64,000 nt of DNA, from positions 1,178,001 through 1,242,000 of the forward strand of contig NZ_FNTG01000002.1 in NCBI RefSeq assembly GCF_900104795.1. The letters are read 5' to 3'. Shown one piece after another: positions 48,857 to 57,151 of the stretch. Both the position numbers and the translations under genes were made by a program. Origin of the DNA: Burkholderia sp. WP9. GTDB taxonomy: Bacteria; Pseudomonadota; Gammaproteobacteria; Burkholderiales; Burkholderiaceae. Numbering within the stretch: the stretch's first letter is position 1; every line of letters starts with the position of its first letter. The notes under the pieces were generated by a model. It saw only the letters and a program-made list of their open reading frames with translations, made no database searches and was not told where the DNA came from.

Positions 48857-49328
48857 CCTGATCGAAAGTGTGTAGATTGCGCAGCAGCATGCGCAATGAA
48901 GCATGCAGCAGATCGGCGTTCGCGGGCTCGATACCGTTCATCATGCCTGCCTCGAGCCGCTCGATCGACGCTTCGCACTGGCGCACGAGCGCGGCGCCCG
49001 CGCGCGTGAGTTGCAGCACGACAATGCGGCCGTGGGAGGGGTCGGCGGCGCGTGTGACCCATCCGCGCGCGACCATCACCTTGATGACCTCGTTGGCCGC
49101 CTGAGGCGTGATCAGCGATCGCTCAGCCAGCTTGGCGTTCGACGAGTGTCCGCGCGCTTTCAACACCGACAGGGCGGTGAACTGCGGCAGCGTCACGCCA
49201 TGTGGCGCGAGCGTTTCGATGAGCCGGCGTTTCAGCACACGGTCCACGCTGCCGACCAGGTAGGTGATACGCAGCGGCTTTTCGGCCATGGCGCCCGAAG
49301 GTCGGCCGGAATGATCGGTTGGCTTCAT
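48828..49328 (-). CDS. MarR family regulator of hydroxycinnamate catabolism (paralog 1)
   Basis: 166 residues from ATG 49328; a GTG at 49361 is possible. LAPHGVTLPQFTALSVLKA, then AERSLITPQAANEVIKVM and RAADPSHGRIVVLQLT, form the winged helix with its basic wing. It is divergent from the feruloyl-CoA hydratase-lyase gene and two matching palindromes lie between. Regulators of this type (FerR/FerC, HcaR, CouR) are released from DNA by hydroxycinnamoyl-CoA; by analogy this one likely represses the unit. Its 3' end overlaps the end of the amidohydrolase gene by 29 bp. Confidence 0.9.
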   Translation of the reverse strand: MKPTDHSGRPSGAMAEKPLRITYLVGSVDRVLKRRLIETLAPHGVTLPQFTALSVLKARGHSSNAKLAERSLITPQAANEVIKVMVARGWVTRAADPSHGRIVVLQLTRAGAALVRQCEASIERLEAGMMNGIEPANADLLHASLRMLLRNLHTFDQVTSDSIQAD

Positions 49329-49372
49329 CGTATCTGATGTTCGAGGGTTTTCACTAAGCACCGGGCGCTTGT

Positions 49373-49391
49373 TTATCAGGCTGCTTGATAA
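49373..49391. promoter_or_regulatory. Putative MarR operator C (TTATCAGG-CTG-CTTGATAA)
   Basis: Inverted repeat with one mismatch and a 3-bp spacer, 45 bp upstream of the marR ATG. Its centre lies 27 bp from that of operator D, so two dimers could bind side by side. Confidence 0.65.
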
Positions 49392-49398
49392 TAGACTC

Positions 49399-49419
49399 TA
49401 TATCAGGATGCCTGATATA
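49399..49419. promoter_or_regulatory. Putative MarR operator D (TATATCAGG-ATG-CCTGATATA)
   Basis: Perfect 9-bp inverted repeat with a 3-bp spacer, 82 bp upstream of the hydratase-lyase ATG at 49501 and on the other side of operator C from marR. It is the best match in the set. Confidence 0.8.
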
Positions 49420-49500
49420 AAAATCTCAGGCAGGTTGATACTACAGCAGTTCAACGGAATTTCCACCTTATCGCGCGGTCCGCGCGCAGGAGTTACGAAC

Positions 49501-50337
49501 ATGGCAAGTTACGATGGTCGCTGGAAGACGGTTGACGTGAAGGTCGAGGCAGGCATCGCGTGGGTGACGTTGAATCGCCCGGAGAAGCGCAATGCGATGA
49601 GCCCGACGCTCAATAGCGAGATGCTGCAGGTCCTGGATGCCGTGGAGCTCGACGACGACGCAAGGGTTCTGGTACTGACCGGCGCAGGCGCCGCATGGAC
49701 CGCGGGCATGGACTTGAAGGAGTATTTCCGGGAGGTCGACGCGGGTCCGGAAATTCTGCAGGAGAAGATTCGCCGCGACGCGTCGGAATGGCAGTGGCGC
49801 CGTCTGCGCATGTATGCAAAGCCGACCATCGCAATGGTCAACGGCTGGTGTTTCGGCGGTGGTTTTTCGCCGCTGGTGGCGTGCGATCTCGCACTTGCAG
49901 CTGACGAAGCGGTATTCGGGCTGTCGGAAATCAACTGGGGCATTCCGCCCGGCAATCTGGTCAGCAAGGCGATGGCGGATACCGTCGGCCATCGTCAGGC
50001 GCTGCACTACATCATGACGGGTGACACCTTCACCGGCCCGCAAGCTGCGGCGATGGGCCTCGTCAACAAGAGCGTGCCGCTTGCGCAGCTGCGCGACGAG
50101 ACCATTGCTCTGGCAGCGAAGCTCCTCGAAAAGAACCCGGTGGTGTTGCGCGCCGCAAAGCACGGCTTCAAGCGTTGCCGTGAACTGACGTGGGAGCAGA
50201 ATGAAGACTACCTGTACGCCAAGCTCGATCAGGCGCAACTGCGCGACCCGGAGCACGGACGCGAGCAGGGCCTGAAGCAGTTCCTCGACGATAAGTCGAT
50301 CAAGCCGGGTTTGCAGGCGTATAAGCGCGCTGAATAA
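49501..50337 (+). CDS. ech: Feruloyl-CoA hydratase/lyase (p-hydroxycinnamoyl-CoA hydratase/lyase)
   Basis: 278 residues from ATG 49501. The frame extends upstream through the operator region, which is not coding. The crotonase-fold oxyanion segments are VLTGAGAAWTAGMDLKEYF and NGWCFGGGFSPLVACDLAL, followed by FGLSEINWGIPPGN with the catalytic Glu region, all close to characterised HCHL enzymes. It hydrates feruloyl-CoA and then cleaves off vanillin and acetyl-CoA. The gene is followed by vanillin dehydrogenase and feruloyl-CoA synthetase. Confidence 0.94.
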   Translation: MASYDGRWKTVDVKVEAGIAWVTLNRPEKRNAMSPTLNSEMLQVLDAVELDDDARVLVLTGAGAAWTAGMDLKEYFREVDAGPEILQEKIRRDASEWQWRRLRMYAKPTIAMVNGWCFGGGFSPLVACDLALAADEAVFGLSEINWGIPPGNLVSKAMADTVGHRQALHYIMTGDTFTGPQAAAMGLVNKSVPLAQLRDETIALAAKLLEKNPVVLRAAKHGFKRCRELTWEQNEDYLYAKLDQAQLRDPEHGREQGLKQFLDDKSIKPGLQAYKRAE

Positions 50338-50425
50338 AGCATGAGTATCGCAGCCACAGTCCGGCGAAGAGACTCGGCGGTGGCATCCGCATCAGGACAC
50401 GCAGCACAGTGAGGAGACAACAATC

Positions 50426-51877
50426 GTGACCGAAGTGAGCATGTTGATCGGCGGCCAGGACCGTCCGGCATCCAGCGGGGCGACGTTCGAGCGCCTGAAC
50501 CCGGTAACCGGCACCCTCGCCTCACGCTCGCCTGCGGCCACGCTTGCCGACGCCGATGCGGCAGTCGACGCCGCCGCCGCCGCATTTCCTGCGTGGGCCG
50601 CGCTTCGGCCCACCGAGCGTCGCGCGCGGCTGCTGAAAGCGGCCGACATGATGGATGCACGGACCGGCGAGTTTATCGCGGCCGGCGTGGCCGAAACGGG
50701 CGCGATGGCGAACTGGTACGGCTTCAATGTTCATCTCGCCGCCAACATGCTGCGTGAAGCGGCCGCAATGACGACGCAGATCGACGGCAGCGTGATTCCG
50801 AGCGACACACCAGACAATCTGGCGCTTGCCGTGCGTCAGCCGTGCGGCGTCGTGCTGGGCATTGCGCCGTGGAATGCGCCGGTGATTCTCGGCACGCGCG
50901 CACTCGCGATGCCGCTCGCGTGCGGCAATACGGTGGTACTCAAGGCATCGGAGGCGTGTCCGGCGGTACATCGGCTGATCGGCACGGTATTGCAGGAAGC
51001 CGGGCTCGGCGACGGCGTCGTGAACGTCGTGACGAATGCGCCCGAGGATGCGGCGGCAATCGTCGAACGCCTTATCGCACACCCGGCCGTGCGGCGGGTG
51101 AATTTCACCGGCTCGACGCATGTGGGCCGCATCATCGCCATGCATGCGGCGAAGCATCTGAAGCCGGCGTTGCTGGAACTCGGCGGCAAGGCGCCGGTGC
51201 TGGTGCTTGAAGACGCCGATCTGGACGCGGCCGTTGCCGCGATCGCGTTCGGCGCGTTCTTCAACCAGGGGCAAATCTGCATGTCCACGGAGCGGGTCAT
51301 CGCACACCGCAGCATTGCGGATGCGCTGGTGGAAAAGCTGACTGAAAAAGCGCGCAAGCTGGTGGCAACCGCGCCGACCGACGACGGCGCGGTGCTCGGT
51401 GCGCTCGTCAACGCACAGGCCGCGCAACGCGTGGCGGCGCTCGTCGAAGACGCGCGCCGCCACGGTGCGACGGTGCTGGCCGGCGGCGCGATTGACGGTG
51501 CGATCATGCAGCCGACCATCGTCGACGGCGTGCGTCCCGAGATGAAGCTCTACGCGGAGGAGTCGTTCGCACCGGTGGTCACGGTGCAGCGTGTGGACAG
51601 CGACGACGAAGCGGTGCAAGTCGCCAACGACAGCGAGTTCGGGTTGTCGGCGGCAGTGTTCAGCCGCGACATCGCGCGGGCATTGGGTCTGGCGAGGCGT
51701 ATCGAATCGGGCATTTGCCACATCAACGGGCCGACCGTGCACGACGAAGCACAAATGCCGTTCGGCGGCGTAAAGGGCAGTGGCTACGGACGTTTCGGCA
51801 GCAAGGCTTCGATTGCCGAATTCACGGATCTGCGCTGGATCACCATTCAGACCGGCCCGCGCCACTACCCGATCTAA
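50426..51877 (+). CDS. vdh: Vanillin dehydrogenase (aldehyde dehydrogenase family)
   Basis: 483 residues from GTG 50426 with GAGGAGA upstream. NAD-binding and catalytic signatures are present: VLGIAPWNAPVIL, FTGSTHVGRIIA, LLELGGKAPV (catalytic Glu) and NQGQICMSTERVI (catalytic Cys). Position between the hydratase-lyase and the synthetase, and similarity to salicylaldehyde/vanillin dehydrogenases, point to oxidation of vanillin to vanillate with NAD. Confidence 0.92.
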   Translation: MTEVSMLIGGQDRPASSGATFERLNPVTGTLASRSPAATLADADAAVDAAAAAFPAWAALRPTERRARLLKAADMMDARTGEFIAAGVAETGAMANWYGFNVHLAANMLREAAAMTTQIDGSVIPSDTPDNLALAVRQPCGVVLGIAPWNAPVILGTRALAMPLACGNTVVLKASEACPAVHRLIGTVLQEAGLGDGVVNVVTNAPEDAAAIVERLIAHPAVRRVNFTGSTHVGRIIAMHAAKHLKPALLELGGKAPVLVLEDADLDAAVAAIAFGAFFNQGQICMSTERVIAHRSIADALVEKLTEKARKLVATAPTDDGAVLGALVNAQAAQRVAALVEDARRHGATVLAGGAIDGAIMQPTIVDGVRPEMKLYAEESFAPVVTVQRVDSDDEAVQVANDSEFGLSAAVFSRDIARALGLARRIESGICHINGPTVHDEAQMPFGGVKGSGYGRFGSKASIAEFTDLRWITIQTGPRHYPI

Positions 51878-51988
51878 CAGCGCCGCACGAAGACGAGTGC
51901 GTCGAAACACGGCATCCTCTGTCGAATGACAGAGGGCTTGCGTTCGTCCACGAGTCGCCGCGCTGGCAGCCCATCAAGGAGACAAAAC

Positions 51989-53887
51989 GTGAATGCAGAG
52001 CCGACTCAGCCCCGTGTCGAACCCGTGATTCGAGAGACGTCCGTGCCTTATCGCCGGGTGCGTATCGGATCGGCAGCGGCCAGCGTTCGTCGACAGGGCG
52101 ACGCCTGGTACCTGCAAGCGAGCGAGCCGATCGGCGCTTATCCGGCACGTCTGACCGACCGGCTCGTGAGCGGAGCCCACGCGCATCCGGACCGGTGGCT
52201 AGTCGCACGCCGCGGTGCCGACGGCGAATGGGTGGGCATCAGCTATGCGCAGATGCTCGAGCGTGCCCGTTCTATCGGCCAGGCGCTACTCGAGCGCAAG
52301 TTGTCGGCCGAGCGGCCGGTTGTCCTTCTGTCCGGTAACGACCTCGAGCATTTCCAGCTCGCACTCGGTGCGATGTGGGCGGGCGTTCCTTATGCGCCGA
52401 TCTCGCCCGCCTATTCGCTCATTTCCAGCGACTACGGCAAACTGCGCCACGCGATCGAACTGCTGACGCCCGGTCTCGTGTTCGCCGCCGACGGCGATGC
52501 GTTCGCCGCCGCAATCGACGCCGTCGTGTCCGACGATGTGGAAGTGGTGACGGCTTACGGTTCCAACAATCGCGCGCAGACACCGTTCGCGGAACTGTTG
52601 AACACGCCCGCAACGACGGTCGATGCCGTGCACGCCGCGATCGAACCCGATGCAATCGCGAAGTTCCTCTTCACCTCCGGCTCCACCAAACGTCCGAAAG
52701 CGGTTCCGACGACGCACCGCATGCTGTGCAGCAACCAGCAGATGCTACTCGAAACGTTCCCGGAATTCGCCCACGAGCCGCCGGTTCTGGTCGACTGGCT
52801 GCCTTGGAATCACACGTTCGGTGGCAGCCACAACGTGGGCATCGCACTGTATAACGGCGGCACGCTGTATATCGACGACGGCAAGCCGGTAGGCAAGAAG
52901 TTCGACGAAACGCTGCGCAATCTGCGCGAGATCGCGCCGACCATTTATTTCAATGTGCCAAAGGGTTGGGAGGAGCTGGCGAGCGCGCTCGAAGCGGACG
53001 CGCAGCTTCGCGCAACCTTCTTCTCTCGTGTCAAAGTCTATTTCTTTGCTGGCGCGGGACTCTCGCAAGCGGCGTGGGATCGCCTGGAGCGGGTGACGGA
53101 GCAATACTGCGGCGAGCGCATTCGCATCATGGCCGGATTGGGTATGACCGAAACATCGCCCTCCTGTCTGTTTACGACCGGGCCTGTCATGGGTGCGGGC
53201 TATGTCGGAGTGCCCGCGCCCGGCTGCGAAGTGAAGCTCGCGCCCGTATCGGGCAAGCTCGAAGCCCGCTTTCGCGGGCCGCACGTGATGGCCGGTTACT
53301 GGCGGATGGACGAGGAAAACGTGGCCGGGTCGTTCGACGACGAAGGTTACTACTGCAGCGGCGACGCGCTCAAGTTCGTCGATCCCCGTAAGCCGGAACT
53401 CGGACTGTTGTTCGATGGCCGGATCGCCGAAGACTTCAAGCTGAGCTCGGGTACGTTCGTGAGCGTCGGGCCGATGCGTGCCCGGGTGGTCTCCGAGGGC
53501 GCGCCGTACGTCCAGGATGTGGTCGTGACCGGTATGAATCGCGACGATGTCGGTGCGCTAGTGTTTCCGCGCCTCGACGATTGCAGGCGGCTGGCGGACT
53601 TGCCGGCATCGGCGAGCGCCGCTGAGATCGTCGCGGCGCCTGCTGTGCGCGCGTTCTTCACCGGCTTGCTGGCCCGTCTGAACCGCAAGTCGACCGGCGG
53701 CGCAACGACGATCGCGCGCTTGCGCCTGCTCGACGTGCCCCCCTCCCTCGATCTGGGCGAGATCACCGACAAAGGCTCGATCAACCAGCGCGCGGTACTG
53801 ACACATCGCGCGAATCTGGTGGAGACGATGCATGACCCACGTCAGGCCGATCCCGCGGTGATCTATGCGTGCAATGACGGGCTCTGA
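51989..53887 (+). CDS. fcs: Feruloyl-CoA synthetase (AMP-forming)
   Basis: 632 residues from GTG 51989, positioned by AGGAG at 51977-51981; an ATG at 51926 precedes the ribosome site. AMP-binding marks are FLFTSGSTKRPKAVPTTH and MAGLGMTETSPSC. It activates ferulate, and probably coumarate and caffeate, with ATP and CoA, feeding the hydratase-lyase. The following acyl-CoA dehydrogenase gene starts 2 bp after its stop. Confidence 0.92.
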   Translation: MNAEPTQPRVEPVIRETSVPYRRVRIGSAAASVRRQGDAWYLQASEPIGAYPARLTDRLVSGAHAHPDRWLVARRGADGEWVGISYAQMLERARSIGQALLERKLSAERPVVLLSGNDLEHFQLALGAMWAGVPYAPISPAYSLISSDYGKLRHAIELLTPGLVFAADGDAFAAAIDAVVSDDVEVVTAYGSNNRAQTPFAELLNTPATTVDAVHAAIEPDAIAKFLFTSGSTKRPKAVPTTHRMLCSNQQMLLETFPEFAHEPPVLVDWLPWNHTFGGSHNVGIALYNGGTLYIDDGKPVGKKFDETLRNLREIAPTIYFNVPKGWEELASALEADAQLRATFFSRVKVYFFAGAGLSQAAWDRLERVTEQYCGERIRIMAGLGMTETSPSCLFTTGPVMGAGYVGVPAPGCEVKLAPVSGKLEARFRGPHVMAGYWRMDEENVAGSFDDEGYYCSGDALKFVDPRKPELGLLFDGRIAEDFKLSSGTFVSVGPMRARVVSEGAPYVQDVVVTGMNRDDVGALVFPRLDDCRRLADLPASASAAEIVAAPAVRAFFTGLLARLNRKSTGGATTIARLRLLDVPPSLDLGEITDKGSINQRAVLTHRANLVETMHDPRQADPAVIYACNDGL

Positions 53888-53888
53888 C

Positions 53889-55679
53889 ATGTCTGCTTGC
53901 TACGTGGCTCCACTGCGCGACATGCGCTTCGTGATGGAAGAATGGCTCGACGCCGAAGCGTTCTGGCGGCAGATTCCGGAATGGTCCGATTTCGATTCGA
54001 CGACCGCGCGAATGGTCCTCGAAGAAGCCGGCCGCTTTGTGTCGGAGCAGCTAGCGCCGCTCAATGCCAGCGGCGACCTTGAAGGCTGTCAGTTCGTCGA
54101 TGGCGAAGTGCGTATGCCGCGCGGCTTCAAGGCAGCGTATCGCGCCTATGTCGACGGCGGCTGGCCGACGCTCTCGGCAAGTGCCGGCCATGGCGGCCAG
54201 GACTTGCCGCAACTGCTGGAAGTGGCGCTTCACGAAATGCTGGCGGCGGCGAATCACGCGTGGCTCATGTCACCCGGATTGACGCATGGCGCAAGCGTCT
54301 GCTTGCAGACGCATGGGTCGGAGAAGCTGAAAGCCGACTACCTGCCAAAAATCGCGAGCGGCGAGTGGCTCACCACCATGTGTCTGACCGAACCGCAGGC
54401 AGGGAGCGACCTCAGTCTGCTGCGCACGACCGCCATCCCGGACGAGGTGAGCGAGGGTTATCGAATCACGGGCAGCAAAATCTTCATCAGCGGTGGCGAT
54501 CACGATCTGACGGACAACATCGTCCACCTGGTACTTGCGCGTTTGCCCGATGCGCCTCCGGGAACGCGCGGACTTTCGATGTTTCTCGTACCGAAGTGGC
54601 GATCTCATAGCGGGGTGGCGATTCGCAATGGCGTTCATTGCGAGGGGATTGAAAAAAAGATGGGGCTCAAGGCAAGCCCCACATGCACGATGCGGTTCGA
54701 GGACGCGCTGGGTTGGCTGGTCGGCGAGCCGCATCGCGGGCTGGCGGCGATGTTCGTGATGATGAACGCCGCGCGCTTGCAGGTCGCGATGCAGGGACTG
54801 GGTCACGCCGAGAGTGCCTGGCAACGCGCAACGATCTATGCGCGCGAACGGGTGCAAATGCGCGCGCCCGGTCTGGAGGCGAAAACGCAGGGGGCGTCGC
54901 CCATTTCGCTGCATCCCGCGATACGCCGCACGCTGATGGATCTGCGTTGCGTCGTCGAGGGCGAGCGGTTGATCGGCTATTGGATCGGCCAATGGCTCGA
55001 CATCGCCGCACGCCATCCCGATGAAGCGAAGCGTGCCGAAGCAGATCGTTTCGCCGCGCTCCTCACGCCGGTGGCGAAAGCATTTTTCACGGCCAATGGC
55101 TTTCTTGGGGCGTCGAGCGCGCTCCAGGTGTTCGGGGGCTACGGTTACATACATGAATACGGCATCGAACAAACGGTGCGCGATAGTCGTGTCTCGCTCC
55201 TGTATGAAGGCACAAACGAGATTCAGTCGATCGACCTGCTGGTTCGCAAAGTAATCGGCGACGGCGGGGACAAGCTGCGAGCATTGCTTGCCCATCTTCG
55301 CGCGGAAGCCGCGGAGCACGCCAATGCCGCACCGGATTTGCCGCAGGTCGCGGCGCAACTCGAGACATTGTGCGCGGATGCGTGGCATACGACCGCCGCG
55401 ATCATCGAAGAGAGCGCGCGCGACGTGGAGTTGCCTTATCGCGTCGCCGACGATTACCTCGCAATGATCGGCTGGTTGCTCCTCGCCTATGCGTGGGCGC
55501 GCTCGCTTCGGCTTGCCGCCCCGAAGGCGGATGAAGAAGATTTCTATCGTCAGAAAGTGGCCACGGCCCGCTATTTCTTCGACTACCGATTAGCCGAATT
55601 CACGCACTGCAGGCGCCTGGTCGATGCCGGAATTCATGCCGATCTTCCTTTCATCGGAGCGACAGCGGGCACTTCGTAG
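53889..55679 (+). CDS. Acyl-CoA dehydrogenase in hydroxycinnamate cluster
   Basis: 596 residues; ATG 53889 is 1 bp after the synthetase stop, with earlier ATGs at 53865 and 53874 inside the synthetase gene. MCLTEPQAGSDLSLLRTTAI and ITGSKIFISGGDH are FAD-contact segments, and QVFGGYGYIHEYGIEQTVRDS and LLYEGTNEIQSIDL match the C-terminal active region with the catalytic Glu, in the long (about 600 residue) subfamily. It may dehydrogenate a dihydro-hydroxycinnamoyl-CoA to the unsaturated thioester or take part in beta-oxidation. Confidence 0.88.
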   Translation: MSACYVAPLRDMRFVMEEWLDAEAFWRQIPEWSDFDSTTARMVLEEAGRFVSEQLAPLNASGDLEGCQFVDGEVRMPRGFKAAYRAYVDGGWPTLSASAGHGGQDLPQLLEVALHEMLAAANHAWLMSPGLTHGASVCLQTHGSEKLKADYLPKIASGEWLTTMCLTEPQAGSDLSLLRTTAIPDEVSEGYRITGSKIFISGGDHDLTDNIVHLVLARLPDAPPGTRGLSMFLVPKWRSHSGVAIRNGVHCEGIEKKMGLKASPTCTMRFEDALGWLVGEPHRGLAAMFVMMNAARLQVAMQGLGHAESAWQRATIYARERVQMRAPGLEAKTQGASPISLHPAIRRTLMDLRCVVEGERLIGYWIGQWLDIAARHPDEAKRAEADRFAALLTPVAKAFFTANGFLGASSALQVFGGYGYIHEYGIEQTVRDSRVSLLYEGTNEIQSIDLLVRKVIGDGGDKLRALLAHLRAEAAEHANAAPDLPQVAAQLETLCADAWHTTAAIIEESARDVELPYRVADDYLAMIGWLLLAYAWARSLRLAAPKADEEDFYRQKVATARYFFDYRLAEFTHCRRLVDAGIHADLPFIGATAGTS

Positions 55680-55721
55680 CTGTTCGATGCTCCATGCACT
55701 GCAACCTCATTGGATAACGCA

Positions 55722-56291
55722 ATGAAAAATCTGCTCAGGCTTTTTCTCGTCTCGACATTTGCGGCACTGGCTTTCAATCATGCTCTCGCCGTGGAGCCGG
55801 AGGCGGCGGCCCACGCCGAATTCGAGCCGCCCAAACCGGAACTCGCCTACATGGGCCGCTTCTCGGTCGACCTGACCGCGCCGATCTGGGAGTTGGGAAA
55901 GACCGCCGATGCCGGTAAGCGTCGGATCATTCCGATCACCGGCGGCAGTTTTCACGGTCCCATGCTGAACGGCGAGATTCTGAATAACGGTGCTGACTGG
56001 CAAGTCGTCACTCCCGACGGACTGGCGATTATCGACACCCGATACCTGCTGAAGATGGATGACGGCGAGCTCGTGTATCTGCAGACGAGAGGGTTGCGGT
56101 ACGGCCCCGCGGATGTGATGGCGGACGTGGCGAAGGGCAAACCCGTGGACCCGGGGAAATATTACTTCCGCCTCTACATGACCTTCGAGACCGCCTCGAA
56201 GAAATACGCGTGGCTGAACCGGGCAATGGCCGTTGGCTACGCGATGCGGCTCGGCAACGCCGTGGTCTACGACGCCTACTTGCTGAAGTGA
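55722..56291 (+). CDS. DUF3237 family exported protein
   Basis: 189 residues from ATG 55722. An N-terminal signal peptide (MKNLLRLFLVSTFAALAF, then ALA) suggests export to the periplasm. The remainder (YMGRFSVDLTAPIWELG, ITGGSFHGPMLNGEIL, LYMTFETASKKYAWLNRAM) follows the DUF3237 beta-barrel family, whose function is unknown. It is the last gene of the ferulate operon or a following single gene, 42 bp after the dehydrogenase. Confidence 0.8.
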   Translation: MKNLLRLFLVSTFAALAFNHALAVEPEAAAHAEFEPPKPELAYMGRFSVDLTAPIWELGKTADAGKRRIIPITGGSFHGPMLNGEILNNGADWQVVTPDGLAIIDTRYLLKMDDGELVYLQTRGLRYGPADVMADVAKGKPVDPGKYYFRLYMTFETASKKYAWLNRAMAVGYAMRLGNAVVYDAYLLK

Positions 56292-56420
56292 GTGAACGTG
56301 GCGGACGGGGGGTCGTAGCGTGCCGCCTCGCGGTTTGGCGGACCGACGGTGAGATGGTCGCGGGAAGCGCGGATGAACGCGGTAACATTGCTGCTTTCCG
56401 ACGAGCAAAGAGCCGACGCG

Positions 56421-56918
56421 ATGACGAGCAAAGCCCCAAAAATGACGACCCCCGGCACCGCGCGCCCCGCCCGCGCGCCATCGGCGCGGCGCAAGGCGAC
56501 GCCTGCGCCACGTTTGACCTACGTCATTGGGAGCCTCGACAGAATCCTGCGGCGAAAAATGACGGAGGCGCTGGCGCCTCTCGGCCTGACGCTGGCGCAA
56601 TTCACCGCGCTTTCCGTGCTCGATGCGCGTGGACAGGCGTCGAATGCCCAGCTTGCGGAATGGTCGTTCATCACGCCGCAGTCCGCCAACGAGGTGATGA
56701 TTGTCATGTCATCGCGCAACTGGATCACGCGCGAGCCCGATCCGAATCATGGACGCATTGTCGTGCTGCAACTCACTGACGAAGGCCGCGACGTCCTGCG
56801 TCGGGGCATGGATATCGTGCGGCTGCTCGAAGAACAGATGCTTGCAGGTATCGATGCTGATAATGCCGCTACTGTGCAAGCCCACCTCGAATTGTTTGTA
56901 CGTAATCTGCGCAGCTGA
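56421..56918 (+). CDS. MarR family regulator, paralog 2
   Basis: About 165 residues from ATG 56421; earlier ATGs at 56349 and 56373 are possible and the ribosome site does not decide. ALAPLGLTLAQFTALSVLDA, EWSFITPQSANEVMIVMSS and NHGRIVVLQLTDEG align with paralog 1 over most of the winged helix. Two related repressors at the borders of one unit may respond to different ligands or share operators. Confidence 0.9.
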   Translation: MTSKAPKMTTPGTARPARAPSARRKATPAPRLTYVIGSLDRILRRKMTEALAPLGLTLAQFTALSVLDARGQASNAQLAEWSFITPQSANEVMIVMSSRNWITREPDPNHGRIVVLQLTDEGRDVLRRGMDIVRLLEEQMLAGIDADNAATVQAHLELFVRNLRS

Positions 56919-57020
56919 TTGGCTATTCGGGCGCGAAGGCGGGAGAAGCTGCGCCCGCCGTATGGAATGCGGTCCTGTCAATTCGATAAATGATCCTTCC
57001 TATAGGCAACCTCTCAAGCT

Positions 57021-57043
57021 GCCTTCCTATTTGCACCAGAGCC
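57021..57043. mobile_element. Solo IS6-family terminal repeat
   Basis: GCCTTC, one base, then TATTTGCACCAGAGCC, matching 22 of 23 positions of the IS end at 42997-43019. No transposase lies beside it, so it is a leftover end after deletion or recombination. Confidence 0.55.
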
Positions 57044-57151
57044 GATTGGAACATCAACGGTACTGGCAATAAAAACACTTCTGAAAATCGGGCACCCCGA
57101 GACGATCTATACGGTGGTATCGTCAGGTCATGCTTTCTTTCATCTCGCTCC

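Noticed and set aside
50522..51910. 462-codon antisense frame over vanillin dehydrogenase
   Set aside because: Shadow of a clear aldehyde dehydrogenase; no family features.
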